A model generated the notes under the pieces. That model did no database searches and had not been told where the DNA came from. It saw only the letters and a program-made list of their open reading frames with translations. This document shows, in pieces, positions 3,750 through 5,885 of a stretch of DNA of 5,885 bases. The stretch is from the NCBI GenBank assembly GCA_021129835.1, contig JAJOKM010000029.1, forward strand, positions 1-5,885, given 5' to 3'. Positions within the stretch are counted from its first letter, which is position 1. Each line of letters opens with the position of its first letter. The position numbers and the translations under genes were made by a program. Origin of the DNA: Thermodesulfovibrionales bacterium (GTDB lineage: Bacteria > Nitrospirota > Thermodesulfovibrionia > Thermodesulfovibrionales > Dissulfurispiraceae).

Positions 3750-5873
3750 ATGACGGCAATTGATAAACTGATAGAAAAGATACTCTCTTATAATCCAAAC
3801 GCCGAGATCGAGGTTGTGAAAAAGGCATATATCTTCTCGAGAGAGGCACATTGCTCCCAGAAGAGAAGGGAGGGTTCACCGTACATACACCATCCCATTG
3901 CCGTCGCAAATATACTCGCTGATATGAAACTTGATACTACTACTATTGCTGCAGGTCTGCTCCATGATACAGTCGAAGATGTCGAAGACACAGGCATGTT
4001 ACTTAAAGATATAAAGGAGATGTTCGGAGATGAAGTCGCATTTCTTGTGGACGCAGTAACAAAGGTAAGCAAGGTTGAACTCAAGGCAAAGGAGGATGCC
4101 CAGGCAGAGAACTTCAGAAAGATGCTCCTTGCCATGTCAAAGGATGTCAGGGTTATTCTCACCAAATTTGCAGACAGACTCCATAATATGAGAACCATCA
4201 ACCATCTCTCTGAGGCAAAGCGGAGGCGGATTGCATCGGAGACCCTTGATATTTATGCCCCCCTTGCCAACAGACTCGGAATAGGCTGGCTGAGGGCAGA
4301 ATTCGAGGATTTGTGTTTTAAGGTCATGATGCCAGAGCTCTTTAATGACCTCCAGGGCAAGGTTGCTAATCACAGAGAAGATCAGGAGCGCTATATTAAC
4401 GAAGTGGTCAGGATAATTTCAGATAAACTTGCAGCAGCCGGAATTCCTGCAAAGGTTACGTGGCGAGTAAAGCACTGTTATAGCATATATCAGAAAATGG
4501 TTAAACAGAAGATACCCTTTGAGCAGGTTTATGATGTGATCGGCATAAGGATTACGACTGATAGTATTATTCATTGCTATGACATCCTTGGCATTATTCA
4601 TTCGTTATGGTCACTGGTTACAGGGAGGTTTAAGGACTTTATAAGTCTTCCAAAATCAAATATGTACCAGTCCATTCACACTACTGTAGTTGGCCCAGGA
4701 GGCAACAGAGTGGAATTCCAGATAAGGACAGATGATATGGATAAAATTGCAGAAGAAGGCATAGCTGCACACTGGCGGTATAAAGAGAGAGATGGCGTCG
4801 ATAAAAGGAATGTCCGGTTTATAGCATGGCTTAGAGAGCTGATAAAGGATATTTCGGATGCGAGGGAATTTTTAGAAGCGGTCAAGGGCGAAGTAGTTCC
4901 AGAGACTGTTTATGTATTTACCCCAAAAGGCGACATCAAGGAGCTTCCTATTGGTTCTACGCCCATCGATTTTGCATATAGCATTCATTCGCAAGTCGGT
5001 CATCGTTGCACTGGAGCAAAGGTTAATGGGAGGATAGTCCCATTGAGGTACAAATTAAACAGTGGAGATGAGGTAGATATTATAACCTCTCCTTCTCAAT
5101 GCCCGAATAGAGATTGGCTTAGATTTGTTGCTACCCCGAGGGCAAAGCGCAGGATAAAACAATGGATAAAGACAGAAGAGGGAAAGCAGAGATTAGAACT
5201 CGGGGCACGGCTTATAGAAGAAGAGGTCAAGAAGCATGCTCTCGCCTTATCGATACTAAAATCTGACGGGATGAATGAGACTCTAAAATCTTTTGGCGTC
5301 CAATCCATTGATGCCCTGTATATGTTAGTTGGCTATGGAAAAATATCTGCGCAGCAGGTTGTCCGCAAGCTTGCGCCAGAACAAGAAAAAGAGGAGGAAT
5401 CCTTTCCAAAGCCGGCGAAGATACCCAAAGAGCAGGCAGGGGCTATCGTTATAAGTGGAGTAGATGATGTGCTTTACCATGTTGCTAAATGCTGCTTCCC
5501 TGTTCCAGGCGATATGATTGAGGGCTTTATAACGAGAGGCAGAGGGATTACAATTCATAGAAAGGAGTGTCGTAATCTGGAACGACTTACTACTGATAGT
5601 GAAAGGCTAATAGGTGTAAAATGGAATCAGGATGACGATATAACATCTTCCGCCAAGCTGCATGTAGAGGGCATTGACAGACCAGGAATGCTTGCAAGTC
5701 TCAGCGCTACCATGTCTGCAGCTAATGCGAATATTAGTTTCCTGAAAGCGAGTTCCACGATTGATAAAAGAGCCATGTTTGAGTTTATGATAGAGATTAA
5801 GAACAGAGATCAGTTGAACGGCCTCATAAACAAATTATCACAGATAGACGGGATTTTGAGCGTCAGGCGGTAA
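3750..5873 (+). CDS. rel: Bifunctional (p)ppGpp synthetase/hydrolase, RelA/SpoT (Rel) family
   Basis: This complete 707-residue long Rel protein makes (p)ppGpp from ATP and GDP/GTP and degrades it, setting the stringent response in the cytoplasm and at stalled ribosomes. The HD hydrolase domain (about 25-200) keeps its metal residues: H48 in YIHHP, H72-D73 in LLHDTVED, and D142 in ADRLHNMRT. The synthetase (about 230-345) has YDVIGIRI with D262, GRFKDFI at 292-298 (the RxKD signature of bifunctional enzymes), PKSNMYQSIHTT at 301-312, and EFQIRT with E322. TGS follows at about 385-446, a helical region to about 560, the conserved-cysteine region with C581, C582 and C607, and an ACT domain at 635-707. 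The usual Gly before Arg in the (G)RxKH motif near 238-242 is Trp (TWRVKH). The ATG at 3750 is chosen because upstream codons in the same frame run through repeats and antisense to dapL, and family similarity begins here. No Shine-Dalgarno is seen. It is divergent from dapL and appears to be transcribed alone from its own promoter. Confidence 0.95.
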   Translation: MTAIDKLIEKILSYNPNAEIEVVKKAYIFSREAHCSQKRREGSPYIHHPIAVANILADMKLDTTTIAAGLLHDTVEDVEDTGMLLKDIKEMFGDEVAFLVDAVTKVSKVELKAKEDAQAENFRKMLLAMSKDVRVILTKFADRLHNMRTINHLSEAKRRRIASETLDIYAPLANRLGIGWLRAEFEDLCFKVMMPELFNDLQGKVANHREDQERYINEVVRIISDKLAAAGIPAKVTWRVKHCYSIYQKMVKQKIPFEQVYDVIGIRITTDSIIHCYDILGIIHSLWSLVTGRFKDFISLPKSNMYQSIHTTVVGPGGNRVEFQIRTDDMDKIAEEGIAAHWRYKERDGVDKRNVRFIAWLRELIKDISDAREFLEAVKGEVVPETVYVFTPKGDIKELPIGSTPIDFAYSIHSQVGHRCTGAKVNGRIVPLRYKLNSGDEVDIITSPSQCPNRDWLRFVATPRAKRRIKQWIKTEEGKQRLELGARLIEEEVKKHALALSILKSDGMNETLKSFGVQSIDALYMLVGYGKISAQQVVRKLAPEQEKEEESFPKPAKIPKEQAGAIVISGVDDVLYHVAKCCFPVPGDMIEGFITRGRGITIHRKECRNLERLTTDSERLIGVKWNQDDDITSSAKLHVEGIDRPGMLASLSATMSAANANISFLKASSTIDKRAMFEFMIEIKNRDQLNGLINKLSQIDGILSVRR

Positions 5874-5885
5874 GGGTCAAGAGTC
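5874..5885. repeat. Possible start of another GGGTCAAG-type repeat after rel
   Basis: The last 12 bases, GGGTCAAGAGTC, resemble GGGTCAAGGGGTC at 3671-3683 in the rel upstream repeat. The window ends here, so only a fragment is visible and chance similarity is possible. Confidence 0.35.

Overview
The window comes from a Gram-negative bacterium. The leftmost gene encodes a secreted, beta-strand-rich protein of outer-membrane porin type. Lysine and peptidoglycan precursors are made through an LL-diaminopimelate aminotransferase rather than the succinylase route, and one long bifunctional Rel protein appears to serve the stringent response. This gene mix, with moderate GC and intergenic regions full of short palindromic repeats, fits an anaerobic Nitrospirota or Desulfobacterota-like lineage. 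That placement is an inference from gene content and has not been checked by any search.

Layout, left to right. (1) Positions 1-1307, minus strand: a porin-like gene with a GTG start, a near-perfect ribosome binding site and a clear signal peptide. Its reading frame breaks near 140-142, and the true C-terminal end continues in another frame to the window edge. (2) Positions 1308-1915: about 600 bases with no convincing gene, packed with tandem repeats, hairpins and inverted repeats, including four copies of a TTACG(C)AGAT word in alternating orientation. (3) Positions 1916-3613, minus strand: a two-gene operon, dapL then folK, separated by 3 bases. The last 11 codons and the stop of folK lie inside a 65-bp palindromic repeat. 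(4) Positions 3614-3749: a divergent control region with an extended -10 promoter for dapL, a 16-bp tandem repeat with a hairpin, and a strong TTGAAT-N17-TATAAT promoter whose -10 box ends 6 bases before the rel start codon. (5) Positions 3750-5873, plus strand: a complete 707-residue Rel (p)ppGpp synthetase/hydrolase with HD, synthetase, TGS, conserved-cysteine and ACT regions.

The three central genes are housekeeping: lysine/meso-diaminopimelate synthesis, folate synthesis and stringent-response signalling. I see no defence system, CRISPR array, integrase, transposase, tRNA or rRNA. The unusual content lies in the repeats and how they meet genes: a repeat that supplies the C-terminus of FolK, a repeat-derived -35 box for rel, a predicted leaderless rel mRNA, and a single-base frame break in the porin gene. 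I did not find evidence for a new multi-gene system.
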